Below the pieces are notes generated by a model. It saw only the letters and a list, made by a program, of their open reading frames with translations, was not told the origin of the DNA and ran no database searches. From positions 248,001 through 312,000 of the forward strand of contig NZ_JACWMS010000002.1 of assembly GCF_014673215.1 (NCBI RefSeq): a stretch of DNA of 64,000 nucleotides, given 5' to 3'. Positions 37,261-46,554 of this stretch are shown here, one piece after another (within the stretch, counting starts at the first letter, position 1; each line of letters begins with the position of its first letter). Origin of the DNA: Gordonia hankookensis. GTDB lineage: Bacteria > Actinomycetota > Actinomycetes > Mycobacteriales > Mycobacteriaceae. Both the position numbers and the translations under genes were made by a program.

Positions 37261-37692
37261 ATGAGTGATTCGCTGCAGTCCCTGCTCGACAACGATCGCC
37301 CCGCCGTGGTCGCCGACCTTGTCGAGGTGATCGATGCCGAGGTGTCGGACCAGAAGGGACTCGGCGGCGCCGCCGTGAAGACGGCCTACGCGGCCGCCCA
37401 GAAGGTCAAGCCCGGCATCACCGCATCGGCGACCGACAAGATGCTCCCGGACTTCCTGTCGGCGCTTGCACCGCTGTGGGACTCGAAGCCTGCCGGGGTC
37501 GCCTTCGGCGATCACCTCGTCGCCAACGGCGATACCGCGTCCGAGGCACTGTTGACAGTCACCGATGATCAGGCTGCGACCGCGAAGCCGTCGCTGGCCA
37601 AGGCATACAACTCGTTGCGAGGCAAGGCCAAAGGCTATGTCATCGCGGCGCTCCCGCGAGTGGGCGCCGCAATCGAGAAGCACGCAGGCTGA
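37261..37692 (+). CDS. DUF6918-like conserved protein
   Basis: A 143-residue, Ala- and Lys-rich, mostly helical protein with no signal or membrane segment (begins MSDSLQSLLDNDRPAVVADL, ends AAIEKHAG). It resembles the uncharacterised DUF6918 family of mycolata. A GAGGAGAA site precedes the start. It is followed by a strong hairpin. Function unknown; no link to the neighbouring genes is evident. Confidence 0.7.
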   Translation: MSDSLQSLLDNDRPAVVADLVEVIDAEVSDQKGLGGAAVKTAYAAAQKVKPGITASATDKMLPDFLSALAPLWDSKPAGVAFGDHLVANGDTASEALLTVTDDQAATAKPSLAKAYNSLRGKAKGYVIAALPRVGAAIEKHAG

Positions 37693-37707
37693 TTCCACCC
37701 GCCACAC

Positions 37708-37742
37708 GCGCGCGTCGCCGAGGAGTCCTCGGCGGCGCGCGT
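37708..37742. terminator. Strong bidirectional hairpin
   Basis: The arms GCGCGTCGCCGAGG and CCTCGGCGGCGCGC pair over about 15 bases (two G-U pairs) around a tiny loop at 37725, followed by GTTAT. It separates the convergent genes ending at 37692 and 37750. Confidence 0.75.
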
Positions 37743-37749
37743 TATCGTG

Positions 37750-37890
37750 TCAGGCGGCAGATGTGACGATGACGAGCAGGCCGACGACCACCGCGACCAA
37801 CGCCGCCACCATCGAGAGCACACGCCATACGTGCACGCGCACAGGCGAGTAGTCGGTACCTTGTGAAGAGGCGACACGGGATGACGCCAT
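37750..37890 (-). CDS. 46-residue single-pass membrane protein
   Basis: ATG 37890 is preceded by GGGAGA at good spacing. The product MASSRVASSQGTDYSPV... has a polar, basic N-terminus and one hydrophobic helix (about residues 24-43, VLSMVAALVAVVVGLLVIV) ending at SAA. The shared terminator on its 3' side and divergent promoter region to the MFS gene support a real gene. Similar tiny membrane proteins are common and mostly uncharacterised; it could be an accessory of the nearby transporter. Confidence 0.65.
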   Translation of the reverse strand: MASSRVASSQGTDYSPVRVHVWRVLSMVAALVAVVVGLLVIVTSAA

Positions 37891-38065
37891 GATCTCCCAC
37901 TTTCGGTTGTCCGGGTCATGGTCGACCGAACGGCCGACAATCGCCGGGATTTGTTACTGCAGTGATAAATGTGTCACATGTTGCGCTCAGGTTGACGTCG
38001 CCGACACCGCGTGTCTCGATTACGAAACAGCAACACCGCGACCGGGGATCTGATGAGGTGAGGCG

Positions 38066-39754
38066 ATGCGCCCGAGTATGAGTCGAGACGACCTCCGGTC
38101 TGCGTGGTTGATCTCGATCGCGTGCGCGGCGGTGAGCATGGTCGTCGCGGCGATGGCCGCGCTGAACACGGCACTCCCCGACATCGCCATCGACGTCGGC
38201 GCCGACGCCGGACAGATGACCTGGATAGTCGACGGATACACCCTTGCGCTGGCCGCGCTGTTGCTGCCGGCGGGCGCCGTCGGTGATCGATTCGGCCGTC
38301 GCGGCGTTCTGATCGCCGGTCTCGTGTTCTTCGGCATCGCATCCCTGCTCGCCATCTGGGTGAGCAGCCCCACCGAGTTGATCGCGACGCGCTGCCTTGC
38401 CGGCGCGGCCGCCGCGCTCATCATGCCGACCACCCTCTCGTTGATCACCTCCGGCGTGCCGGAGTCGCGGCGCGCGATGGCTGTCAGCATCTGGGCGGCT
38501 GTCGCAGGCGGTGGCGCCATCGCGGGCTTCCTGGTGACCGGCATCTTGCTCGAATTCTTCTCGTGGCACTCGATCTTCATCACCTTCGCCGCGTCATCGG
38601 TGATATCGGCGGCGTTGTGCTTCACCATCGGCACCTCACGAGACCGCAATCCCGGCGCATTCGACTATCTCGGCACCGTGTCGTCGGTGCTTGCGGTGAC
38701 GGCCATCGTGTTCGGTCTCCTCGAAGCGCCGCATCGCGGATGGGATGATCCCGTCGTTCTGGTCTGTCTCGTCGGCGGCATCGCGCTCGTCGGGGTGTTC
38801 TGCATCATCGAGTTGCGGCGGGAGTCACCGCTGCTCGACATCCGCCTGTTTGCCAACCGCGCCTTCGGGGCGGGTTCCCTGTCGGTGGCGATACAGTTCC
38901 TCGGCTCCTTCGGCATGTTCTATCTGCTGCTGCAGCAACTCCAATTGGTGTTCGGATACTCCGCGCTCAAGTCCGCTCTCGCCCTGCTTCCTTTCGTCGT
39001 GGGCGTCGGCATATTTTCACTGGTCGGCAACTGGGCCGCTGTCCGCTTCCACATGGTGAAGTACTTCATCGGCGGCGGCGTCCTGCTCTCCGGGGTCGGC
39101 ATCATCCTCATGGGGGCCATCGACTACGACGACTATCTCTCGGTCGCATGGATTCTCGGGATCTTCGCCAGCGGTATCGGGCTGGCGAACGCGACGTCGA
39201 CCACGGCGATCATGTCGAATACTCCCCTGGACAACCAGGGCATCGGGTCCGCGGTCAACGACACGTCTCGCGAAGTCGGCGCGGCCATCGGGATCGCATT
39301 GGCGGGGAGCATCGTGGCGGCCGGCTGGTCGTCACGGATCGGCCCGGTGGCCGATGAGACGCGCGCCCAGATGGTCGAGGCCGGTCAGCAGAGAATCGCC
39401 GCCGGTGACGCTGCCGGCGGGCAGGCACTGGTTACGCAGGCCGATGCCGTAGCCGACACCATTCGCCGGTCCCTCGCCGAGGCGAGCGCCGTCGCCGACC
39501 GTCTCGCCGATCAGGCGGGGCCACTCGCCGCCCGCATCCTCGATGGCGCCCGCGAGGCGTTCATGGGCCCGCTCAGCCAGGCCTACATCGTGCTCGGATC
39601 GGTGATCGTCGCCAGTTCACTGGTTCTGTTCTGGCTGGCGCCGATGCGCATCGTGGCGGAATCTCCTGAGGCCACCGACGATTCCGGCCTCGCGGACGCC
39701 GACGATGCCGCCCCCGAGGACGCCGGAGCCGTCGACACGCGGCCAGGCGGCTGA
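38066..39754 (+). CDS. MFS transporter, 14-helix DHA2/QacA type
   Basis: A 562-residue protein with about fourteen membrane helices. DHA2 features: WIVDGYTLALAALLLPAGAVGDRFGRRG and MPTTLSLITSGVPESRRAMAV in part. An alanine-rich soluble stretch after about residue 420 (EAGQQRIAAGDAAGGQAL) lies before the last helix, and the C-terminus is acidic. These are proton antiporters for drugs and dyes. The 175-base gap before it contains the divergent promoter with the small membrane gene. GAGGTGAGG precedes ATG 38066. Confidence 0.9.
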   Translation: MRPSMSRDDLRSAWLISIACAAVSMVVAAMAALNTALPDIAIDVGADAGQMTWIVDGYTLALAALLLPAGAVGDRFGRRGVLIAGLVFFGIASLLAIWVSSPTELIATRCLAGAAAALIMPTTLSLITSGVPESRRAMAVSIWAAVAGGGAIAGFLVTGILLEFFSWHSIFITFAASSVISAALCFTIGTSRDRNPGAFDYLGTVSSVLAVTAIVFGLLEAPHRGWDDPVVLVCLVGGIALVGVFCIIELRRESPLLDIRLFANRAFGAGSLSVAIQFLGSFGMFYLLLQQLQLVFGYSALKSALALLPFVVGVGIFSLVGNWAAVRFHMVKYFIGGGVLLSGVGIILMGAIDYDDYLSVAWILGIFASGIGLANATSTTAIMSNTPLDNQGIGSAVNDTSREVGAAIGIALAGSIVAAGWSSRIGPVADETRAQMVEAGQQRIAAGDAAGGQALVTQADAVADTIRRSLAEASAVADRLADQAGPLAARILDGAREAFMGPLSQAYIVLGSVIVASSLVLFWLAPMRIVAESPEATDDSGLADADDAAPEDAGAVDTRPGG

Positions 39755-39771
39755 ATGGTGCCGACTCATCC

Positions 39772-41055
39772 ATGATCTCGCCTGACAACGCGTTCGGCGC
39801 GGGGGTGTCGATCGCGCTGCTCGTCGTGGTCATCGCGTTCACCATGACCGCCCGTCGGCTCCCCCCGGCCGTCGCCGCGGTGCCCGCTGCGGTTCTGGTG
39901 GTCGCCACAGGGCTCGCGTCGTGGTCGAGCGCCGCCGACGAACTCCACTTCATGGCGCCCACCATCGGGTTTCTGGCGGCAATGCTGGTCGTCGCGGACA
40001 TCTGCGCTCGCACGGGGGTCTTCGCGTGGGTGGGTTCCCTCATGTCCCGATGGAGCCGGGATTCACCGAACCGTCTGTTGCGCATCGTGTTCGCTGCGGC
40101 CGCGATCGTCACAGCAATCCTCAGCCTCGACGCGACCATCGTCTTGTTGACACCCCTCGCGGTCGACACCGCGCGACGTATCGGAGCCCGGGTCGCCCCG
40201 GTCGGTTACGCGAGTGCGCACCTGGCGAACAGCGCCTCGACATTGATGCCGGTGTCGAACCTGACCAACCTCATCGCGTTCTCGGCCACCGGGCTGACCT
40301 TCCTGGGCTTCACCGCCACCATGGCAGCGCCCTGGGTCGTCGCGATCGTGGTGGAGTTCATCGTTTTCCGAGTGTTCTTCGCCGACGATCTCCGCGCCCG
40401 GCCGACGACGTCCGGATCGTCGGGGACGCCGTCGAGCGGCGGCGAAAGCGACACACCCCGTCCGCCACGCTGGACTCTCACCTGCCTGGGGATTCTGTTG
40501 ATCGGATTTCTCGTCGCCGAACCGTTCGGCATCCCACTGGTGGGCGTCGCCACCAGCGGGGCCGTCTTGATGACGGTACCGCTGCTGGTGGCGGCTCCCC
40601 GCTCGAGCACGATCCACGTGCTTCGGGCGGCCAACGTCCCGTTCCTTGCCTTCGTCGCGGCTCTCGGTGTGGTCATCCTGCCTGTGCGCGATGGACCGCT
40701 CGGCGACGCGGTCGCAGACCTGATCCCCTCTGGCTCAGGCCTGTTGGCACTGCTTGCCGTCGCGGCCCTCGCCGCAGTGCTGGCCAACGTCCTCAACAAC
40801 CTGCCTGCCACCCTGCTGCTGGTACCGCTGGTCGCTGATCAGCCCGCGCTGGTACTCGCGGTGCTGCTCGGAGTCAACATCGGACCCAACCTCGGCTACT
40901 TCGGCTCGCTCGCGACCTTGCTGTGGCGCGACGTGATGCACCGCCACGCCCTGCCGCCGCCATCGCGGCGCTACCTACAGCTCGGGTTGTTGTCGGTGCC
41001 GCCCACCCTGATCGCGGCGGTCGTCGCGCTGTGGATCAGTCTGCAGGTCAGCTGA
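39772..41055 (+). CDS. ArsB/NhaD ion-transporter superfamily permease
   Basis: A 427-residue polytopic protein with about 11 helices. Typical features are SLDATIVLLTPLAVD and NLTNLIAFSA in the first half and ANVLNNLPATLLL and GVNIGPNLGYFGS in the second, the mirrored helix-hairpin pattern of ArsB-type arsenite and NhaD-type sodium/proton transporters. No ars genes are adjacent, so the cargo is uncertain. It follows the MFS gene by 17 bases and is probably co-transcribed with it. Confidence 0.82.
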   Translation: MISPDNAFGAGVSIALLVVVIAFTMTARRLPPAVAAVPAAVLVVATGLASWSSAADELHFMAPTIGFLAAMLVVADICARTGVFAWVGSLMSRWSRDSPNRLLRIVFAAAAIVTAILSLDATIVLLTPLAVDTARRIGARVAPVGYASAHLANSASTLMPVSNLTNLIAFSATGLTFLGFTATMAAPWVVAIVVEFIVFRVFFADDLRARPTTSGSSGTPSSGGESDTPRPPRWTLTCLGILLIGFLVAEPFGIPLVGVATSGAVLMTVPLLVAAPRSSTIHVLRAANVPFLAFVAALGVVILPVRDGPLGDAVADLIPSGSGLLALLAVAALAAVLANVLNNLPATLLLVPLVADQPALVLAVLLGVNIGPNLGYFGSLATLLWRDVMHRHALPPPSRRYLQLGLLSVPPTLIAAVVALWISLQVS

Positions 41056-41096
41056 CCCCGCCGACCGCGAGGTGTCAGTGGTGACAGACGGCGCGT

Positions 41097-42740
41097 CTAC
41101 GTGGCGGCGCCGGCCGTCTCACTGGCGTCGGCGGCGGCGTTCTTCGCCCACCGGTAATCTGCCTTGCCCGCCGGGGTCCGCTTGACCTCGTCGACGAACA
41201 CCACGGTTCGCGGAACCTTGTAGCGGGCGAGGCTCTTTCGGCAATGTTCCTGGATCTCCTCCAGCGTCGGCTCGATCGAGCCGTCGGCCACCTGGATGAC
41301 GGCCGCCACGCGCTGACCGTAACGCTCGTCGGGCACCGGGACGACCAGCGCGTCGGCGACTGCGGGGTGCGCGTGGAGTTCGGCTTCGACCTCTTCGGCG
41401 TACACCTTCTCGCCGCCGGTGTTGATGCACTGCGACCCGCGACCGAGGAACACGATCGTGCCGTCGGCCTCCACCGTGCCCATGTCGCCGAGGATCGAGA
41501 TCCGGGTGCCGTCCGGCAGGGTCGGGAAGGTCTTCGCAGTCTTCGCCTCGTCCTTGTAGTAGCCCAGCGGGACGTTGCCGATGCGCGCGATGTAGCCGAC
41601 ATCACCGGAACCGGGTTCGATCTTGTTGAGCGACTCGTCGACCACCATCATCCGGTCGGTCGGCGGCACCCGGAGGTTCCCGTTGTCGTCCATCATGATC
41701 TCGCCGTCGTTGCCCGACTCCGATGCACCGAAGTTGTCGCGCAGCACCAGATCCGACTTCACCGCCAAGAAGCGGTCACGCACATGCTGCGACCAGATCG
41801 CGCCACCGGACGTGACCGAGAACAGCGATGACAGGTCGACTTCTCCGGTGCGACGTTCGAACTCCTCGACGAGTGGCATTCCCATGGCGTCGCCGACGAT
41901 GAGGATGATCTGAACCTTCTCCGCCTCGACCGCGGACACGATGGCGACGGGGTCGAAGTCCCGCTCGATGACCAGCCGCCCGCCGAGGGTGAAGAAGGTG
42001 AACAGTGAGTACGACGCGGCACCATGCATCAGCGGCGCCGCAAGCAAGAAGGCGATCGACGGGAAACCCTTGACCGCAGTGGCGATCTCGGCCAGGTCCT
42101 GGCGAGCCTCACCATACGGGTTCCCGCCCGACAGCGGCTTCCGGAAGAAGTCGTCGTGCTGCCACATGACGCCCTTGGGGTAGCCCGTGGTGCCACCGGT
42201 GTAGAGGAGGTACAGCTCCTCACCGTTGCGCGCCTCGAAGTCACGCTCGGTCGACTTCGTGTCCGCATCGGCGAACGACACGATCTCCACGGATCGGTCA
42301 CCCGGGAGATCGACTGCGGCGTCCGACAACTCGTTCTCGACCTCACCGATCACCAGAACGGTGCGGACCGAGGGCAGTTCGGGCAACAGGGCCGCGACGC
42401 TGCGCTGGTGTTCGGGCAGCTCGACGATGATCGCGCGCGAATCCGAGTTGTCGAAGATGTACTGCAGCTCGGGATTGGTGTAGCGGTAGTTGATGTTCAC
42501 CGGCACAGCGCGGATCTTCAGCAGACCCAGCAGGCTCGTCACGTGCTCGACGCTGTTCTTCAGGAACAACGAGACATTGTCGTGGGCACCGATACCCGAA
42601 CCGGCCAACAGATGTGCGACCTGATTGGCGAGCCCGTCGAGTTCGGCGTAGCTGATCTGACGCCCCTGGTAGCTCAGCGCGATGCGCTCGGGCACCGAAT
42701 CGGCGACTGTCTCGAACACGTCGGCCAGATTGAACTTCAT
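41097..42740 (-). CDS. fadD19: Steroid side-chain acyl-CoA synthetase, FadD19-like
   Basis: ATG 42740 after GGGAGAAAG; 547 residues, against 548 for M. tuberculosis FadD19. ANL motifs: YLLYTGGTTGYPKGVMW, FGASESGNDGE, GDMGTVE, and the C-terminal lysine region VKRTPAGKADYRWAK shared with FadD19. FadD19 makes CoA thioesters of C24 branched or C24 steroid acids. It is the last gene of the KstR-controlled chsE1-chsE2-chsH2-chsH1-ltp2-fadD19 operon (28 bases after ltp2). FadD17 is the nearest alternative. Confidence 0.85.
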   Translation of the reverse strand: MKFNLADVFETVADSVPERIALSYQGRQISYAELDGLANQVAHLLAGSGIGAHDNVSLFLKNSVEHVTSLLGLLKIRAVPVNINYRYTNPELQYIFDNSDSRAIIVELPEHQRSVAALLPELPSVRTVLVIGEVENELSDAAVDLPGDRSVEIVSFADADTKSTERDFEARNGEELYLLYTGGTTGYPKGVMWQHDDFFRKPLSGGNPYGEARQDLAEIATAVKGFPSIAFLLAAPLMHGAASYSLFTFFTLGGRLVIERDFDPVAIVSAVEAEKVQIILIVGDAMGMPLVEEFERRTGEVDLSSLFSVTSGGAIWSQHVRDRFLAVKSDLVLRDNFGASESGNDGEIMMDDNGNLRVPPTDRMMVVDESLNKIEPGSGDVGYIARIGNVPLGYYKDEAKTAKTFPTLPDGTRISILGDMGTVEADGTIVFLGRGSQCINTGGEKVYAEEVEAELHAHPAVADALVVPVPDERYGQRVAAVIQVADGSIEPTLEEIQEHCRKSLARYKVPRTVVFVDEVKRTPAGKADYRWAKNAAADASETAGAAT

Positions 42741-42768
42741 AGTCTTTCTCCCTTTTTGCTGAACTCGC

Positions 42769-43953
42769 CTAGTTGACCTGAGACCGCGTGAGCACCAGAC
42801 CGCTGGTGGGGACCCCCGTACCCGCGGTGACCACGATCTTGTCGGCGTTCTCGACCTGATTGACCGAATCGCCACGTATCTGCCGGACCGCCTCCGCGAT
42901 CCCGTTCATCCCGTGAATGTAGGCCTCACCGAGTTGTCCCCCATGGGTGTTCAGAGGAAGCTCGCCACCGACCTCGAGCGCGCCCGGGCGCCGGACGAAG
43001 TCCTTCGCCTCTCCTCGACCACAGAAACCCAACTCCTCGAGCTGCATCAGCGTGTACGGAGTGAAGTGGTCGTAGAGGATGGCCATGTCCATGTCGGACG
43101 GACCGAGCCCCGACTGCTTCCACAGCTGCCGGCCCACCAGGCCCATCTCCGGAAGGCCCGCGAGATCGTCGCGGTAGTAACTCGACATGATGAACTGGTC
43201 GTCGGCGCTGCCGGCCGCTGCCGCCGAGATCAGCGCGGGCACCTGCGGCAGGTCGCGGGCCCGCTCGGCCGACACGACCACGATGGCGACACCACCGTCG
43301 GATTCCTGACAGCAGTCGAGCAGGTGCAACGGCTCGGCGATGTAACGGGAGGATTGGTGATCCTCCAGGGTGATCGGCTTGCCGTGGAAGAACGCGTTGG
43401 GATTGACCGCCGCATGTTTGCGATCGACCACCGCGATTCGCCCGAAATCCTCACTGGTCGCGCCATATTCGTGCATGTACCGCTGTGCGACCATCGCGAC
43501 GAAGGCAGCAGGCGTTGACAGCCCGTGCGGGTAGGAGAACGCATTGTCGGTGCCCGACGAATTCTCTTGATTGGCGACGGCACTGTTGACCTGACCGAAT
43601 CGGAGGCCGGACCGTTCGTTGAAGGCCCGGTAGGCGACCACGACGTCGGCCACTCCGGTCGCAACGGCCATCGCCGCCTGTTGCACGGTCGCGCAGGCCG
43701 CACCACCGCCGTAGTGGATACGCGAGAAGTAGGTCATCTCCTTGATGCCCACCGCACGCGCCACCGCGATCTCGGCGTTGGTGTCCATCGTGAAAGAGAC
43801 CAGACCGTCGACGTCGGCCGGGGTGAGCCCGGCATCGGCAACCGCGGCCGACACCGCCTCGGCCGCCAGTCGCAACTCGCTGCGCCCGGAGTCCTTCGAG
43901 AACTCGGTGGCGCCGATGCCGGCGATCGCGGCCTGTCCGGACAGCCCCGCCAT
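42769..43953 (-). CDS. ltp2: Steroid side-chain aldolase, thiolase-like Ltp2
   Basis: The ATG at 43953 shares one base with the chsH1 stop (TGATG). The 394-residue product aligns closely with Ltp2 (Rv3540c): MDTNAEIAVARAVGI, IHYGGGAACATVQ, RAFNERSGLRFGQV, LYDHFTPYTLMQLEELGFC, INTHGGQLGEAYIHG-like NTHGGQLGEAYIHG, and AGTGVPTSGL. With the DUF35 domain of ChsH2 it cleaves 17-hydroxy-3-oxo-4-pregnene-20-carboxyl-CoA to androstenedione and propionyl-CoA by a retro-aldol step. It ends the last side-chain cycle. Confidence 0.94.
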   Translation of the reverse strand: MAGLSGQAAIAGIGATEFSKDSGRSELRLAAEAVSAAVADAGLTPADVDGLVSFTMDTNAEIAVARAVGIKEMTYFSRIHYGGGAACATVQQAAMAVATGVADVVVAYRAFNERSGLRFGQVNSAVANQENSSGTDNAFSYPHGLSTPAAFVAMVAQRYMHEYGATSEDFGRIAVVDRKHAAVNPNAFFHGKPITLEDHQSSRYIAEPLHLLDCCQESDGGVAIVVVSAERARDLPQVPALISAAAAGSADDQFIMSSYYRDDLAGLPEMGLVGRQLWKQSGLGPSDMDMAILYDHFTPYTLMQLEELGFCGRGEAKDFVRRPGALEVGGELPLNTHGGQLGEAYIHGMNGIAEAVRQIRGDSVNQVENADKIVVTAGTGVPTSGLVLTRSQVN

Positions 43954-44378
43954 CACGCCGTCCTTTCCGTGGTCTGCTCGTGGGTGAGCGTGACCGTCGA
44001 GATCACGTGCTTTCCCAGGGAATTCGTTCCGGTCACCGACACCGTGATCACTCCGTCGGTGATGTCGGTGACCTCACCGGCGAAGGTCACCGAGTCGTAG
44101 GCGTACCACGGCACGCCGAGTTTCAGGGAGATCGATCGAATCCGCGCGGTCGGGCCTGCCCAATCGGTGACAAAACGCTCCACCAGACCGGTGTCGGTCA
44201 GGATGTTGACGAAGATGTCCTTGGAACCCTTGGCCTGGGCGAGATCCCGGTCGTGGTGCACGTCCTGGAAGTCGCGGGTGGCCAGCGCGGTCGCGACGAC
44301 GAACGTCGGTGTCGCCTCGATGGTCAGCGACGGCAAGACATCTGCCACCTGAACCGTTTGGGGTGCAAGGGCTGTCAC
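43953..44378 (-). CDS. chsH1: Steroid enoyl-CoA hydratase, MaoC subunit ChsH1
   Basis: GTG 44378 follows GGAGGG and overlaps the chsH2 stop (GTGA). The 141-residue single hot-dog protein contains ATRDFQDVHHDRDLA and GSKDIFVNILTDTGLVERF, nearly as in Rv3541c, with the catalytic Asp/His of MaoC hydratases. It forms a heterotetramer with ChsH2 and hydrates the C22 steroid enoyl-CoA. A longer frame upstream is not conserved and overlaps chsH2. Confidence 0.94.
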   Translation of the reverse strand: MTALAPQTVQVADVLPSLTIEATPTFVVATALATRDFQDVHHDRDLAQAKGSKDIFVNILTDTGLVERFVTDWAGPTARIRSISLKLGVPWYAYDSVTFAGEVTDITDGVITVSVTGTNSLGKHVISTVTLTHEQTTERTA

Positions 44379-45394
44379 GACTGTCCCTCCTCGACGGGTG
44401 TGAATGCGTACAGGGTCCACGGGGAGGTTCCGCGATCGCCGTCGGCCGGGAAATCGAGATATGTCGCTTCGACCGGCAGGCCCACCCGCACCTGTTCCGG
44501 CGTGATACCGCGGAGTTCGCCCAGCATGCGCACACCTTCGTCGAGTTCGACGAGGGCCACCACGAAGGGCAACTGACGACCCGGCACCTTGGGCGCGTGG
44601 TGGACGACATAGCTGTACACGGTCCCACGGCCCGTCGAGACGACGTAATCCGTCTCCGGCACAACGCCATCCGCCCCGCGTGTTTTCCAGGTGGCCGGGA
44701 TCGGCGGATGCCGCAACGACCCGTCGGCCACTTTCTGAATCCGCAACTCGTGCTGCGCGACGCCGTCCCAGAAGAACGTGGTGTCGCGTGAAGCGCTCGG
44801 CTTGAGCATTTGGGTCGGGTCGAGATCCTCGGGAACCGTCGAGGCCACATCTGCGTCCGCGTCCGCCGATGGCGGCCGGAACTTCAGGATGCGGAAGGAC
44901 ATCTCGGCGACCACCTCGTCGCCGACGGACCACACGTTGCGGGTGGTGAAGAACCATCCCTCGCCGAGCGCCGTGGTCTTGGGGCCGACGACGTCTACGA
45001 GTTCAGCGGACAGGTTGACCTCTTCGCCTGGCTCGGTGTAGCGGTGATAGACGGTGTCGCAGTTGGTCGCGACGACCGAGGTGTAGCCCGCGTCGTCGAA
45101 CAGTTCGCTGGCGCGACCGAGCGGATCGTCGGTGGTGCGCTGTCCGTGCAGTCCACGCATCGTCCAGACCTGCGCCATGGCCGGCGGCGCGACCACGCCC
45201 GGATGCCCCGCGGCGCGTGCCACCGATTCGTCGACGTAGATGGGGTTCGCGTCCCCCATCGCCTCGACCCAGTTGTTGATCATCGGCTGGTTGATCGGGT
45301 CACGCCCGGTGACCGGTGCGCTGCGGCCGTCGGCCTTGATGGCTTCTGCGGCGGCGCGGATCTCGTCGGCACTCACCGTATCCGGTGCGCTCAT
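44375..45394 (-). CDS. chsH2: Steroid enoyl-CoA hydratase ChsH2 (MaoC plus DUF35)
   Basis: A 339-residue two-domain protein. Residues 30-180 are a MaoC-like hot-dog (INNWVEAMGDANPIYVDE; HPGVVAPPAMAQVWTM). After an acidic linker (DADADV) residues 210-330 form a DUF35 OB-fold (FFWDGVAQHELRIQKVADG; TYLDFP). The MaoC part pairs with ChsH1 for hydration and the DUF35 part binds Ltp2 to form the aldolase. It overlaps chsE2 and chsH1 by four bases. The DUF35 zinc Cys set of the 2341 fusion is not seen here. Confidence 0.93.
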   Translation of the reverse strand: MSAPDTVSADEIRAAAEAIKADGRSAPVTGRDPINQPMINNWVEAMGDANPIYVDESVARAAGHPGVVAPPAMAQVWTMRGLHGQRTTDDPLGRASELFDDAGYTSVVATNCDTVYHRYTEPGEEVNLSAELVDVVGPKTTALGEGWFFTTRNVWSVGDEVVAEMSFRILKFRPPSADADADVASTVPEDLDPTQMLKPSASRDTTFFWDGVAQHELRIQKVADGSLRHPPIPATWKTRGADGVVPETDYVVSTGRGTVYSYVVHHAPKVPGRQLPFVVALVELDEGVRMLGELRGITPEQVRVGLPVEATYLDFPADGDRGTSPWTLYAFTPVEEGQS

Positions 45395-46554
45395 CGCTTT
45401 GCCCTCGGCAATCCCAGTCCGGAGGTCGCGATCATGTCGCGCATGACCTCGTTGACACCACCGCCGAATGTGATCACCACATTGCGCTTCTGCTGGACGT
45501 CCAGCCAGTCAACCAGCGCCGCGGTCTCGGGATCGGTGAAATCTCCATAGCGCCCGACGATCTCGTTGATGAGGCGGCCGATGTGCTGGAGACGCTCGGT
45601 GGCGAAGACCTTGGTCGCGGCGGCATCGGCCATCGAGATCGCCTCTCCGGTGGATGCGACCTGCCAGTTCAGCAACTCGTTGATCCGGGCGTAGGCCTCG
45701 ATCTCGGCCAGCGCGCGACGGACGTCGGGATGCTTCGCGATCACCGTGCCGTCGGATCCGGGCTGTTGAGACCATGCCCTGATCCGGGCGGCCAGCCCGT
45801 CGATTCGGCCGGCGGGGCCGAGCATGACGCGTTCGTGGTTGAGTTGCGTGGTGATGAGCTTCCAGCCCCCGCCTTCGTCGCCGACACGCATCGACACCGG
45901 CACGCGGACGTCGTTGTAGTACGTCGCGTTCACATGGTGCGCTCCGTCGGCGGTGATGATCGGGGTCCAGCTGAAGCCAGGGTCCTTGGTGTCCACGATC
46001 AGGATCGAGATGCCCTTGTGTTTGGGGGCTTCCTTGTCGGTCCGGACGGCCAACCAGATGTAGTCCGCGTCGTGCGCACCGGTGGTGAAGATCTTCTGCC
46101 CGTTGACAACATAGTGATCCCCGTCGAGGACAGCACTCGTGGTCAGGGAGGCGAGGTCGGTGCCTGCCTCCGGCTCGGTGTACCCGATGGCGAAATGCAC
46201 CTCGCCCGCGAGGATGTCGGGCAGGAACTTGTCCTTGAGTTCCGGTGTGCCGTGAGCCTGCAACGTGGGTCCGACGGTCTGCAGTGTCACCGCAGGCAAG
46301 GGCACGTCGGCACGAACCGCCTCGTTGGTGAAGATCTGCTGCTCGATCTCACCGAAGCCCTTGCCGCTGTATTCTTTCGGCCATCCGACGCCGAGCCACC
46401 CGTCTTTGCCCATCTGCCGGATGACCTTGCGGTAGGTCTCGCCGTGGCGCTCGGTGAGCATGGCCTCGGCGTCGGCCGGGCTGACGAGGTTCGCGAAGTA
46501 CTCGCGGAGTTCGGCACGAAGGGACTTCTGTTCCGGCGTGAGATCAATGAACAT
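45391..46554 (-). CDS. chsE2: Steroid acyl-CoA dehydrogenase subunit FadE29 (ChsE2)
   Basis: ATG 46554 (MFIDLTPEQKSL) gives 387 residues, the same as M. tuberculosis FadE29, and matches it closely (VPLPAVTLQTVGPTLQA; GYTEPEAGTDLASL; INELLNWQVAS; ITFGGGVNEVMRDMIA). With ChsE1 it forms an alpha2beta2 FAD enzyme that desaturates the C22 steroid propionyl-CoA side chain. The two genes overlap by 11 bases, which suggests coupled translation of the two subunits. Confidence 0.95.
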   Translation of the reverse strand: MFIDLTPEQKSLRAELREYFANLVSPADAEAMLTERHGETYRKVIRQMGKDGWLGVGWPKEYSGKGFGEIEQQIFTNEAVRADVPLPAVTLQTVGPTLQAHGTPELKDKFLPDILAGEVHFAIGYTEPEAGTDLASLTTSAVLDGDHYVVNGQKIFTTGAHDADYIWLAVRTDKEAPKHKGISILIVDTKDPGFSWTPIITADGAHHVNATYYNDVRVPVSMRVGDEGGGWKLITTQLNHERVMLGPAGRIDGLAARIRAWSQQPGSDGTVIAKHPDVRRALAEIEAYARINELLNWQVASTGEAISMADAAATKVFATERLQHIGRLINEIVGRYGDFTDPETAALVDWLDVQQKRNVVITFGGGVNEVMRDMIATSGLGLPRAKR

